This document shows, one piece after another, positions 1 to 7,543 of a stretch of 19,655 bases of DNA. Each line of letters opens with the position of its first letter. Position 1 is the first letter of the stretch. The position numbers and the translations under genes were made by a program. The notes beneath the pieces are model-generated. The model was given only the letters and a program-made list of their open reading frames with translations. It was not told the DNA's origin and did not search any database. The DNA comes from JBGPYB01 sp041493035 (GTDB taxonomy: Bacteria > Acidobacteriota > Vicinamibacteria > Fen-336): NCBI GenBank assembly GCA_041493035.1, contig JBGPYB010000089.1:1-19655 (forward strand). Direction: 5' to 3'.

Positions 1-634
1 ATGGCGCCAAACGAAAAGAGATCGGATCGCGCGTCTGCGGGAAGGCCCTTCACCTGCTCCGGCGACATGTAGCCGATAGTTCCCATGATGACGCCCGGCT
101 CGGTCACAGCCGTGAACGTCGGAGCCTCCGTCAGCGGCCCCGCGCTTCCTTCCGGATGCGTCAGCTTCGCCAGGCCGAAGTCGAGGATCTTCACCTGACC
201 GTCCCGCGTCACGAACACGTTCTCGGGTTTGAGATCCCGGTGAACGATCCCCTTCTCGTGAGCCGCGGCCAGTCCGTTGGCGATCTGCACGCCGTACTCG
301 ATTGCCTTGCCGTCGGGCAAGGGCCCCGTCGAGAGCCGCTCGCGCAGCGTCTGGCCTTCGAGCAACTCCAAGACGACGTAGGGAGCTCCGCCCTCCGAGC
401 CGAAGTCGTGAACAGTGACGATGTTGGGATGGTTCAGGGCGGAGGCGGCGAGCGCCTCCTGCTCGAACCGGCGCAGCCGATCCCGATCCTGGGAGACACC
501 CTCCGGCAGAACCTTGACCGCAACCTCACGGTGAAGCCGGGTGTCCCGCGCCCGGTAGACCTCGCCCATCCCGCCCGCGCCGAGCGGAGCGAGGACTTCG
601 TACGGGCCGAGCCGAGCGCCGGGGATAGGGCCAT
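1..634 (-). CDS. Serine/threonine protein kinase, PknB type, partial (C-terminal part beyond the left edge), apparent 5' frameshift
   Basis: Cytoplasmic eukaryotic-type Ser/Thr kinase domain; it phosphorylates target proteins on Ser/Thr. Read right to left, the frame shows the glycine-rich loop GAGGMGEVY, the ATP-binding lysine in VAVKVLP, a C-helix glutamate in FEQEA, the catalytic loop HRDLKPEN, the DFG motif and the activation-segment end GYMSPEQ, then leaves the window in SDLFSFGA. Any transmembrane or sensor part would be beyond position 1. The open kinase frame has no ATG, GTG or TTG before the domain. The natural ATG at 634 (MALSP...) is in another frame and would join the kinase frame as MALSPGARLGPYE if the G run at 621-624 had one more base. 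It may therefore be a frameshifted gene or a homopolymer error; otherwise the start is unknown. Family is certain, integrity is not. Confidence 0.85.
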
Positions 635-779
635 GGAAGTACCGGTATTCTATGGCCGCGCTACGATTGGCCGCGATGCATGACAGGGATCCTCGCAGAC
701 TTCATGAAGCGCTCCGGACGCTTGGAGATCACATAGGTCGTCCTCTGAACAAGGGCCTCCTTGAGCACGTCTTCTGCGG

Positions 780-1955
780 TCATCGGGCCGGCCAATCCGC
801 CGGGAGATCCAGAAAGGAACGATCCAGCTCCCCCACTGATGCGCAGCCAAGCAGCTTGAGTGTGCGAACAAGGTCGGTCCGCAGGATCTCGAGGGCTCGC
901 GCCACGCCGGGGCCACCGCCGGCCGCGAGCCCGTAGGCGTAGGCGCGGCCCAGGAGCACGGCCCGTGCTCCCAAGCACAGCGCCTTGACGATGTCGCTGC
1001 CGCGCCGGATGCCGCCGTCCACGAGGACCTCGGCCCGCCCATTCACTGCCGCGACGACTTCCGGCAGGATCCGCAGCGTCGGCGCGACACCATCGAGTTG
1101 GCGGCCACCATGATTGGACACGACGAGGGCATTCGCTCCCTCGTCGACCGCTCGGCGAGCGTCCTCGCCCGTGTGAACACCCTTGACGACAATCGGCCCC
1201 TTCCAGGCCTCCCGGATCCAACGGAGATCCTGCCAGGACACCATCGACTCCTCGAGAGCGGTGCCGACATCGGCATACAACATCGGGCCATCGGGGAGCA
1301 CAACGTTGGGAAACGTCATCAGACCGCCGTCCGCGAGGAATCCCGCGAGCCACCCTGGGCGCGCGAGGAATTGCGGAACGAAGGGCAGCATCGACCAGGG
1401 TCTGCGTGTGAGGAGCTGCTTCGTGCCGTTTCGGAGGTCGCGCTCCCGCATCCCGGCGACCGGCGTATCGATGGTAACCACGAGCGCCGAGAACCCCGCC
1501 GCGCGTGCGCGCTCGATCGTCGCTCTCGCGACGTCGTGCCCGCCGACGAGGTACAGCTGGTACCAGAGAGGTCCGGTTGACGCGGCTTTGACCTCCTCCA
1601 ATGTCGTTCCCGACAGAGTCGACAGGGTGTAGACGGTCCCGGCATCGCCGGCCGCGCGGGCGGACACCGCCTCGCCGCGTGGATAGAACATGCGAGTGCT
1701 GCCCACAGGCCCCAACAACATCGGAAGCTCCAGCGTGGTCCCCAGCACCGTGGTTCGCAGATCGCACTTCGGGATCGCCACGGCGCAGCGCGGGCGAAAT
1801 GTCACAACGTCGTACACGCGGGAGTTCTCGCGCAAGGTGATCTCGTCATCGGCCCCACCGTCGATGTAGTCGAAAACGACTCGGGGCAGGCGGCGTTTGG
1901 CGAGCCGCCGGAGGTCGGCGATGTTGACGACGCGATGAGAGGTAAGCCGTCCCAT
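780..1955 (-). CDS. FMN-dependent alpha-hydroxy-acid oxidase/dehydrogenase (LldD / glycolate oxidase family)
   Basis: Flavoenzyme oxidising an L-2-hydroxy acid (lactate, glycolate, mandelate or similar) to the 2-keto acid. With the start at 1955 it is 391 residues, normal for the family. The N-terminal FDYIDGGADDE (active-site Tyr ~30), WYQLY, TIDTPVAGMRERDLRNG, the FMN lysine in IVVKG (~258), the catalytic SNHGGRQ (His ~282, Arg ~285) and the phosphate-binding DGGIRRGSD (~313-320) are all present. The open frame extends 39 codons further upstream, but that stretch is low-complexity Arg/Ser and overlaps the opposite-strand PIN remnant. ATG 1955 precedes MGRLTSHRVVNIADLRRLAKR, a typical start, with AGGAGG about 13 nt upstream. 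Substrate cannot be fixed from sequence. It reads toward the kinase gene, with about 145 bp between them, and no electron-transfer partner is adjacent. Confidence 0.93.
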   Translation of the reverse strand: MGRLTSHRVVNIADLRRLAKRRLPRVVFDYIDGGADDEITLRENSRVYDVVTFRPRCAVAIPKCDLRTTVLGTTLELPMLLGPVGSTRMFYPRGEAVSARAAGDAGTVYTLSTLSGTTLEEVKAASTGPLWYQLYLVGGHDVARATIERARAAGFSALVVTIDTPVAGMRERDLRNGTKQLLTRRPWSMLPFVPQFLARPGWLAGFLADGGLMTFPNVVLPDGPMLYADVGTALEESMVSWQDLRWIREAWKGPIVVKGVHTGEDARRAVDEGANALVVSNHGGRQLDGVAPTLRILPEVVAAVNGRAEVLVDGGIRRGSDIVKALCLGARAVLLGRAYAYGLAAGGGPGVARALEILRTDLVRTLKLLGCASVGELDRSFLDLPADWPAR

Positions 1956-2430
1956 GATGGTTGGGAATCCTCCTGGCCGGGCGCCGCTCTCCTTCCACGT
2001 GATCGGCGAGAGCGTTCTCCGGCTTCTTGTAGAGCCTGCTCGGCTCAAGCTCCTGCGCCCGAACGATAGCATGGCCCGGCCACTCCGAACTCAGCCGGCG
2101 GCGCGTCTCTACACGACCAGCATCACGCAAGCGGAGGTCCTCCATGGCTTGATGCTTCTTCCACAGGGTCGACGTCGTCGGGCGCTCGAGGCGGCAGCCA
2201 AGTCCATGTTCCTGGAGGATTTCGGCGGCCGGATCCTCGGATTCGGCACCGATGCGGCCCCGCCGTACGCTCAGATCGCTTCCGATCGGCGACGCGCCGG
2301 CCGTCCCATCTCGCATTTCGACGCCCAGGTCGGGGCAATCGCACGTTCCACGGGCGCTGGCATCGCCACTCGGAACCTGGCTGACTTCGAGGGCTGCGGC
2401 GTAAACCTCGTAGACCCCTGGAAGCCCTGA
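1954..2430 (+). pseudogene. VapC-like PIN-domain toxin remnant, orphan
   Basis: From about residue 46 (QPAARLYTTSITQAE) to the end (ATRNLADFEGCGVNLVDPW) this closely resembles VapC-type PIN ribonucleases, which cleave RNA with a cluster of acidic residues and Mg2+. The second Glu (ITQAE), the Asp in ISHFDAQ and the final TRNxxDF are kept. The N-terminus is wrong: where the family has a hydrophobic strand ending in LDTN, this reads LLVEPARLKLLRP, so the first catalytic Asp and the TN are gone and the spacing is two or three residues short. The ATG at 1954 lies over the start of the oppositely oriented oxidase gene, and no VapB-like antitoxin ORF precedes it. I take it as a decayed, probably inactive toxin whose antitoxin has been lost. 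A shorter start at ATG 2071 would also lack the first catalytic Asp. Confidence 0.7.
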
Positions 2431-2498
2431 CAACCCCATCTTGCCGCGTGCCCCCCCCGGTCGAGCGAGCCGTCCGCTACGCGCGCAGTCGGAAGCGC

Positions 2499-2512
2499 TA
2501 GAATAGACGGAG
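2499..2512 (+). promoter_or_regulatory. -10 element of a probable leaderless promoter
   Basis: TAGAAT at 2499-2504 is followed after 7 nt by the GTG start at 2512, the spacing expected when transcription starts at the start codon itself. There is no separate Shine-Dalgarno sequence (only GGAG abutting the GTG) and no clear -35 box. Confidence 0.4.
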
Positions 2513-2766
2513 TGATTACGAAGGAGATCTGGAGCTACGTGTCGCGGGATTGGGCGGCCGCGCGCGAATCGAAAGACGCGTTCTGGGCGACGCGGATCGC
2601 GCGACTGGGGCCGATCGAAGGCCTGCGGATCGCGGACGAGCTGCGGCGCCAGGTCGTTAGGCAGAACCCCGGTTGGCCCAATGACGAGGAGCGCCGCGAT
2701 GATCTCGCGGCTCACATAAGGCTCTCCGAGCTTCTAGGACGTGCCAGTCGCCCCCGCAGCCGTTGA
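2512..2766 (+). CDS. Small protein of unknown function, partner of the downstream nucleotidyltransferase-like gene
   Basis: An 84-residue, charged, probably helical and soluble protein (ITKEIWSYVSRDW... FWATRIARLGPIEGLRIADELRRQV... AAHIRLSELLGRASR). I do not recognise a named domain. The GTG start at 2512 is chosen because the frame has no ATG and a -10-like TAGAAT lies 7 nt upstream. Its last 26 bases overlap the next gene, a nucleotidyltransferase-fold protein, which implies co-expression. The arrangement of a small helical protein followed by a nucleotidyltransferase-like protein is reminiscent of toxin-antitoxin pairs of the MNT/AbiE kind. That role is an inference from context and size only; nothing in the protein shows a toxic activity. 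Confidence 0.6.
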   Translation: MITKEIWSYVSRDWAAARESKDAFWATRIARLGPIEGLRIADELRRQVVRQNPGWPNDEERRDDLAAHIRLSELLGRASRPRSR

Positions 2767-3307
2767 CGTCCTGACGGCGCTGGTCGGGGTCTTGCCCCGG
2801 TGGGGACCGTGGTACCTCTTCGGCGCTCAGGCCGTGGTGGCCTACGGCGTGCCGCGGTTGAGTGCCGACGTCGACGTCACCCTCCGACTGACGCCCAACT
2901 CGCCGGAACGTTTCGTCGACGACATGCGGGTAGCCGGCTTCGACCTTCGGGCGGACGATCCCGAATTGGTGCACCGCACGCGTGTGCTGCCCTTCGTCCA
3001 TGTCGCCAGCGGCATGCCCCTCGACGTCGTGCTCGCCGGCTCGGGGCTCGAGGACGAGTTCCTCGCCCGGGCCCGTCTGCTGGACATCGAGGGACTGCGC
3101 GTACCGACGATCGACCCCGAAGACCTGATCATCGCCAAGGTCCTGGCCGGCCGGCCAAAGGACCTCGAGGACGCACGCGGCCTGTGGCGGGCTCGAGGCC
3201 GGGAAGTGGACGCAGCAAGGATCGTATCGGTCCTGCGGCTCCTCGAGGAAGCGCTGGGCCAAAGCGACCTCACGCCGGCCTTCGAAGCGATCCGGCGTCG
3301 AGACTGA
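2741..3307 (+). CDS. Nucleotidyltransferase-fold protein (AbiEii/DUF6036-like)
   Basis: A 188-residue cytoplasmic protein. The N-terminal WYLFGAQAVVAYGVPRLSADVDV matches the nucleotidyltransferase-fold signature in which a G-A/G-x-A turn is followed by a D-x-D metal-binding pair (here DVDV, ~42-45). A third acidic position may lie in MPLDVVLAG (~91-99). The C-terminal DPEDLIIAKVLAGRPKDLEDARGLW is the helical segment typical of this group, which includes AbiEii-type and antitoxin-like NTases. The GTG start at 2741 overlaps the upstream 84-residue gene by 26 nt, and AGGA lies just before it. The gene converges on the HEAT-like gene at 3330 with a 22-bp gap. Substrate (nucleotide onto protein or RNA) is unknown. 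Confidence 0.75.
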   Translation: MPVAPAAVDVLTALVGVLPRWGPWYLFGAQAVVAYGVPRLSADVDVTLRLTPNSPERFVDDMRVAGFDLRADDPELVHRTRVLPFVHVASGMPLDVVLAGSGLEDEFLARARLLDIEGLRVPTIDPEDLIIAKVLAGRPKDLEDARGLWRARGREVDAARIVSVLRLLEEALGQSDLTPAFEAIRRRD

Positions 3308-3329
3308 GCCTGTCCGTCCACGTAACCGT

Positions 3330-4169
3330 TCAGTGGCCCAGATCGTCGTCTTCGTCCAACGGCCCCTCGGCCAGGGCCAGGGCCTCATCAACCGCCTCGA
3401 GGACGTCCTCGTCGTCCGAGAGGGTGAGCTCACCGAGGATCTCGGCCGCCTCCTGGGGACGGGTGGCGCCCACAGCTCCAATCGCTGCGAGGAGCAGAGG
3501 CTTGGTGGTCCCTTCCGTCCTGATGAGGGCCGCGATGTGCGGCCAGGCCGCCTCCAGACCCCACTCACCCGCTGCGGAGACGGCCTCGTGGTGGATATCG
3601 GGGCTCTTGCTGTCCAGCGCTTCGAGAATCTGCTCGTCGAACCCGCGGACGAAACGCATGCAAAAAACGGCCGTGAGCTTCCAGGCCTCGTCGTCGCTGC
3701 CGTAGGCGGCGCGCACCGCATCCAAGTGCCAGTCCTGGGGCGCGCGCACCGATGCCTCCAGGATCCGTCGCCGAACCTCCTTCGGAACGGCGGCGTCTGT
3801 GAAAACCTCACGGAGCGACTCCTGGACAGTGTTGAACGTTTGCTCTGTGATCGGGACAGCGGCGCCGTCCTCGAAACCATCCGTGGCTGCGTGCTCGAGG
3901 ACGGGGCCCAGGGAGATCGCCGCCTTCAAGCGCAGCTTCTCGGACTCGGCACCACTGCGCAGGACCGACAGCAACGCGTCCACGAGACCCTCGTTGATCA
4001 CGGTGAAGTCGCCTGCCAGCTCGGCCGCCACAAGACGATCGGGCCCGGCGGCTCGGCCGTCTCGCAGGATGTCGAGGAACATGGCGCCCGCATCCGCGGG
4101 CCAGTCCCACGGCGGGATGTCTTTCAGAGACTTCAACTCCATCTTGCCCTCGTGCGCAGTGTCTCTCAT
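3330..4169 (-). CDS. HEAT-repeat-like protein
   Basis: A 279-residue soluble, all-helical, acidic protein with repeated helical pairs: LLSVLRSGAESEKLRLKAAISLGPVLE, RRRILEASVRAPQDWHLDAVRAAY, ILEALDSKSPDIHHEAVSAAGEW, PLLLAAIGAVGATRPQEAAEILGEL, ending DEDDDLGH. Such repeats form a protein-binding solenoid; no catalytic motif is visible. The frame is open for another 98 codons upstream, but that part reads another gene out of phase. ATG 4169 is preferred because its ATGA overlaps the TGA of the preceding remnant; ATG 4142 (MELKSLKDIPPWDWP) is an alternative close to where family similarity begins. It is the last gene of the SNF2 operon, so a scaffold or regulator role with the helicase is plausible but unproven. 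Confidence 0.8.
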   Translation of the reverse strand: MRDTAHEGKMELKSLKDIPPWDWPADAGAMFLDILRDGRAAGPDRLVAAELAGDFTVINEGLVDALLSVLRSGAESEKLRLKAAISLGPVLEHAATDGFEDGAAVPITEQTFNTVQESLREVFTDAAVPKEVRRRILEASVRAPQDWHLDAVRAAYGSDDEAWKLTAVFCMRFVRGFDEQILEALDSKSPDIHHEAVSAAGEWGLEAAWPHIAALIRTEGTTKPLLLAAIGAVGATRPQEAAEILGELTLSDDEDVLEAVDEALALAEGPLDEDDDLGH

Positions 4170-4504
4170 CTCGGCGCCTGCCGCGAGCTCCACCGCGCCT
4201 TCGCACGCTCCAGGAACGACGGCTTCTCGGTCGGGCCCGGGCCCGCCACGATCTCCTCGAGCCCCGCCATGAACCCCGTTCTGCGGCGGTGCTCGGAACG
4301 AATCTTCTCGACAACCTCCTGCCACTCGCCGGCAAGCCCCGCCCTCTCGTAACACCTCCGAGCACGCTCGAGGTTCCCGAGCGCGGCGTCGTAGTACCTG
4401 CTCTTCCCCGCCTTGACGATCGGTACGCCCTGGGCGCGCCAGAGCCGCGCCGCCAGGTAGCATCAGAAGGCGATCGAGGCGGCAGGGGGAGAGGAATCGT
4501 CCAT
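4166..4504 (-). pseudogene. Remnant of a SNF2-adjacent protein, interrupted by an in-frame TGA
   Basis: An ATG at 4504, two bases after the SNF2 stop, starts a frame reading MDDSSPPAASIAF, then TGA (4465-4463), then continues in the same frame for 98 codons from CYLAARLWRAQG to the TGA at 4168-4166, which overlaps the HEAT gene start as ATGA. The 98-residue part (GKSRYYDAALGNLERARRCYERAGL...HRRRTGFM...EKPSFLERAKARW) looks like the conserved C-terminal tail of larger proteins (SWIM zinc-finger or DUF6880 type, from memory) that sit beside such helicases. The bulk of that protein is absent, so an internal deletion is the simplest reading. The second part has no start of its own except an internal ATG. 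Recoding at the TGA is an alternative but unlikely. Confidence 0.6.
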
Positions 4505-4506
4505 GG

Positions 4507-7152
4507 CTACTCTCGCGCCTTGGCGGCCTCTCGCAGGAGCCGCCCCATCCCCTCGAAGAGCGCGGCCAGTCCCTCGGCGGCCTCGGCCGGAGCTTCGATG
4601 GCGAGGCCTCCGTCGTCGCGCCGATGGATCTTGAGCAGTGACAGCAGTCCCCTCACGTCCTTTGCCGCCGGCGCCTCTGACCCACTCTCGGCCGAAGGCG
4701 GCCGCGCCACGCTCGTGCCGATGGTCGCGCTCCCCGCCGCGGGGTCGGGCGCAGCGGCGAGAGCCACTCCGCGCTCGTCCGCAGCGGCCACCAGCTCGTC
4801 GATCTCGCGGTCGGCCGTGGCCTGTTCCTCGGGCGAGTCCTCTTGGAGCCGCGGCTCCGGGGCGCGTGCGGGCTCGACCATCCTCTCGAGCCGCGCGAGG
4901 AAGGACGACGATCGCTCGAAGCGCACCTCGTTCGTCTCGCCGTCGAAGAGCGCGGAGAAGAATGCCCTCTTGTCCGCGAGCAGAGCCGCGATCCGCGCCT
5001 CGATGCTCGACTGCGTGACGAGGTTGTACACGTCGATCGGCTGTCTCTGTCCCAGGCGATAGATCCGGCAGATCCGTTGCTCCAGCACGGCAGGGTTCCA
5101 GGGCAGGTCGAGGTTGACGCAGCAGCTCGCGGCACGCTGGAGGTTCAGCCCGACGCCGCCGGCGTCGGTTGCGAACAGGACTCGAGTGGCCGGGTCGTCG
5201 TGGAAATCGACGATGTTCTGCGTCCGCCGCCGCGCCGTCTCCTGCCCCGTGAAGAATGCGGCGCGCAGGCCGGCGCCCTCGAGCACCTCCCTCACCGCCC
5301 AGTGCGCGAGCGTCAGCATGCGACGCCATTGGCTGAAGACGACGACCTTCCGGGCCTGCGCCACCGCGACCTGCGCCAGGATGTCGCGGAGATGACCGAG
5401 CTTTGGGCTCGCCAGTTCCTGGAGGGTCCCCTCGTCCGCCCGTACCGTCCGGGAGAGGCTCGGCCAGACGTCCTCGAACCGGAGCTGGGCCATGCCGTTG
5501 GCGATGATCCGCTGGGTCGTGAGGAGGCTCATGAGCCTCAGGAACTCCCCCGGCGTGAGCGGGCGCCGCCGTGCCTGTGCGAGGAGGCGCGCGATGGGCA
5601 GGTCCAGCTCGGCGTGCGCCTCCGCCTGAGCCTCGGTGATCGCCACCGGCACCACGGTGTCCGTGCGCGTCGGGAGTTGCTCGATCACCTCGCGGCGCCC
5701 GCGCCGGAGGAGGCAGCCAGAGAGGCGGGCTCGCAGGGTGTCGAGGTGGCGCGCCCCCACGATCTCCCTCTTGCCGTCCGCGTACTCCGCGTGCCAGGGG
5801 ACAAGGCGCCATTTGGGCTCCAAGGCCATGTCGTCCACCCAGTCGAGAATCGAGGCCAGCTCGTCGAGGCGGTTCTCCATGGGGGTCCCGGTGAGCACAA
5901 GGCGAAAGACGGGCGCAAGCGTCTTCACGTAAGCTGCGGTCTTGGTCGCCCAGTTCTTGATCCGCTGGGCCTCGTCGAGCACGACGAAGTCGGGCTTCCA
6001 GCGTTGGATGAGGTCGAGGTCGCGCAGCACTTGCTCGTAGTTCGTGACCAGGAAGCCCCTGTGCCCGACGCGGTATGTTGCCGCACGGTCCTTGGGGCTG
6101 CCCTCCACAACGGCGAGCGGCACATCGCTGAAGAGCCTCCATTCGCGCAGCCATTGGTCCTTCAGGCTGGCAGGAACGATGAGCAAGCCACGCTCCACCT
6201 TCTGCGCGTGAAACAGGACGTGGCCGGCAGCGATGGCCTGGGCGGTCTTGCCGAGGCCCATGTCGTCCGCCAGTACAAGCCGGCCTGTGGCAAGGAAGCG
6301 GCGGACACCTTCTCGTTGATAGGGATACAGCGGTCGCTTGAGCGTGCGTAGCGCTTGCTTCACCGCGGCGTGCTCCGGCCGGCGGCGGACGACGGAAACC
6401 CACCGCTCCTTTTCCTGCTTCAGGAGCGCAACCAGCGAGGCGTCGGCAGCCAGGTGACGAGGGCGCCCAGCGGCGCCCAGCAATGCCTCGGCGAGCGCGA
6501 GCCGGCGTTCCGGATCGTCGGCGTACGTGGCCTTGAGCGCGTACACGCCGCCCGTCTCGCGCCGGAAGCGTCCGTTCAGGGCGAGCGGTTCAGCCGATCC
6601 GCGCGCGCCGTCGCCTGACCCTATGAGCCGCACCCGCTCCATCCAGTCGCCGGTTCCGATCAGGGGGCGGACGGGGTCCCAGGTGAGCCTGGGCACGCGC
6701 GGCGCCTGCGGCTGTTTGCGATTGGTCGCGGGCTTCCGGCGCGAGGCGAGGCTCTCGGGGAGGATCGTCAGCACGTGCTTACATAGCCCGAGCGAGTTAC
6801 GTGTGAAGTCCCGACAGTTGCAGCACGCGCGCAGCGGCTCGAGGTGCTCCAGGACGGTCCGGTACGGCCGCTCGTGCGAGCCTTTGCGACGCGTGGTGAA
6901 TGAGCCGAGGCCTCCCGGAGGCGCTGCGGCGACGGCGAGCCCGTCCTGTTTCGCAGCCGCGACCCGCCGGAGCACCGCCTCGAGGGCGGCGCGCTGCACC
7001 GGCCAGCCCGCCTTTGCCGTGACCGAGAGGACATGGCGCACGAGCAGGTCGGGCGGGATCCTTCCGGTGTGGCGCTCGGCCAGCAGCAGCAGGGCGTGGA
7101 AGGCCTCGTTCGGGGCGGTCGGCTCAGAAAGAGGCGTGTCGCTGGCGGTCAC
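4507..7152 (-). CDS. SWIM zinc-finger SNF2-family helicase / DNA translocase
   Basis: An 881-residue ATP-dependent DNA translocase. Near the N-terminus is a SWIM zinc finger of the CxC-x10-CxH form (Cys111, Cys113, Cys124, His126). The two RecA lobes follow: Walker A DDMGLGKT (296-303), Walker B DEAQ (393-396), motif III LTGTPMENR (~420-428), and in lobe 2 VVVFSQW, FATDAGGVGLNLQ and QRICRIYRLGQRQPID with the arginine finger. The C-terminal ~130 residues are acidic and Ala/Pro-rich and look disordered. The start is GTG 7152, with GGGGGA about 5 nt upstream on the coding strand. The helicase is the first gene of an operon with the broken ORF and the HEAT-like gene. SWIM-SNF2 proteins are thought to act in chromosome repair or remodelling; its client is not known. 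Confidence 0.95.
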   Translation of the reverse strand: MTASDTPLSEPTAPNEAFHALLLLAERHTGRIPPDLLVRHVLSVTAKAGWPVQRAALEAVLRRVAAAKQDGLAVAAAPPGGLGSFTTRRKGSHERPYRTVLEHLEPLRACCNCRDFTRNSLGLCKHVLTILPESLASRRKPATNRKQPQAPRVPRLTWDPVRPLIGTGDWMERVRLIGSGDGARGSAEPLALNGRFRRETGGVYALKATYADDPERRLALAEALLGAAGRPRHLAADASLVALLKQEKERWVSVVRRRPEHAAVKQALRTLKRPLYPYQREGVRRFLATGRLVLADDMGLGKTAQAIAAGHVLFHAQKVERGLLIVPASLKDQWLREWRLFSDVPLAVVEGSPKDRAATYRVGHRGFLVTNYEQVLRDLDLIQRWKPDFVVLDEAQRIKNWATKTAAYVKTLAPVFRLVLTGTPMENRLDELASILDWVDDMALEPKWRLVPWHAEYADGKREIVGARHLDTLRARLSGCLLRRGRREVIEQLPTRTDTVVPVAITEAQAEAHAELDLPIARLLAQARRRPLTPGEFLRLMSLLTTQRIIANGMAQLRFEDVWPSLSRTVRADEGTLQELASPKLGHLRDILAQVAVAQARKVVVFSQWRRMLTLAHWAVREVLEGAGLRAAFFTGQETARRRTQNIVDFHDDPATRVLFATDAGGVGLNLQRAASCCVNLDLPWNPAVLEQRICRIYRLGQRQPIDVYNLVTQSSIEARIAALLADKRAFFSALFDGETNEVRFERSSSFLARLERMVEPARAPEPRLQEDSPEEQATADREIDELVAAADERGVALAAAPDPAAGSATIGTSVARPPSAESGSEAPAAKDVRGLLSLLKIHRRDDGGLAIEAPAEAAEGLAALFEGMGRLLREAAKARE

Positions 7153-7240
7153 ATGTCCCCCTGGTCAGTAGTTCCCCGGGCGTCGGGCAGCATACCGAGT
7201 TCGGGGCCCGTCCGCGAGTCCCGAAACGCGGCCGCAGCAG

Positions 7241-7288
7241 GCATTCGCATTCGCGAGGTCATGGGTTCGATCCCGATCAGCTCCACCA
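7241..7288 (+). repeat. tRNA 3'-end fragment (tRNA-Ala-like), possible attachment-site remnant
   Basis: The stretch ends like a tRNA: variable loop AGGTC, T stem-loop ATGGG-TTCGATC-CCGAT (4 of 5 pairs; G63/G75-type mismatch at 7263/7275), 3' acceptor strand CAGCTCC (7278-7284), discriminator A and CCA (7286-7288). A TTCGCAT anticodon-loop-like heptamer (7244-7250; anticodon CGC would be Ala) sits at the expected distance, but its stem does not pair, and the 5' acceptor strand GGAGCTG is missing where it should be near 7213. It is therefore not a functional tRNA. A copy of the tRNA 3' half is what integrase recombination leaves at the far end of an island, though no integrase is in the window. 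Confidence 0.6.
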
Positions 7289-7335
7289 ACTCCAGCAACA
7301 AGTGAGCGAGATAGCCCTGACGCGAAGGGCGTTTC

Positions 7336-7380
7336 GTGTCTTGCGTGTCTTGCTTCGTGTCTTGCTTTGTGTCTTGCTTG
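7336..7380. repeat. 12-bp tandem repeat, about 3.75 copies
   Basis: GTGTCTTGC is followed by three copies of GTGTCTTGCTT(C/T/G) at 7345, 7357 and 7369. The copies are near-identical, the last base being the only variable one, and the T-rich composition stands out in this GC-rich DNA. The array lies about 165 bp upstream of the chemoreceptor start and could vary in copy number by slippage. Confidence 0.9.
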
Positions 7381-7543
7381 GAGTAGCATTCGGGAACGTT
7401 CAACTAGCCGAAGGTCCGCAGTTCGAGAATTACGGAATTGTAGCTTCCGGCGGTCAGCCCGCGTGGCCCCTGAACGCTGGCACCACATTGGGGCTGGCTC
7501 CTCAGGGGCGCTGGCAGGTGGACGGAAGGCGGTCAAACAGCGC

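Larger units (their letters stand above)
7153..7543. other. Divergent intergenic region between the SNF2 and chemoreceptor genes
   Basis: These 391 bp separate two divergently transcribed genes. They hold the tRNA 3' fragment and the 12-bp tandem repeat, and no ORF I believe. The short frames here encode the well-known artefact peptide that comes from translating a tRNA 3' end antisense. I could not identify a convincing promoter for either gene. Confidence 0.6.

Noticed and set aside
156..683. 175-codon plus ORF
   Set aside because: Antisense of the kinase domain, which is unmistakable on the minus strand.
4437..4465. Selenocysteine at the in-frame TGA, with a GC-rich stem just downstream
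   Set aside because: The stem is weak evidence in GC-rich DNA, no Sec family matches, and the upstream 13 residues look unrelated to the conserved part.
4843..6351. 502-codon plus-strand frame
   Set aside because: Antisense of the SNF2 gene, no recognisable domain, Arg/Gly/His-rich composition.
7336..7380. CRISPR-like array
   Set aside because: 12-bp units with no spacers and no cas genes.
7149..7403. 84-codon minus ORF with an ELIGIEPMTS peptide
   Set aside because: This peptide is the known artefact of translating a tRNA 3' end antisense; the rest is the 12-bp repeat.
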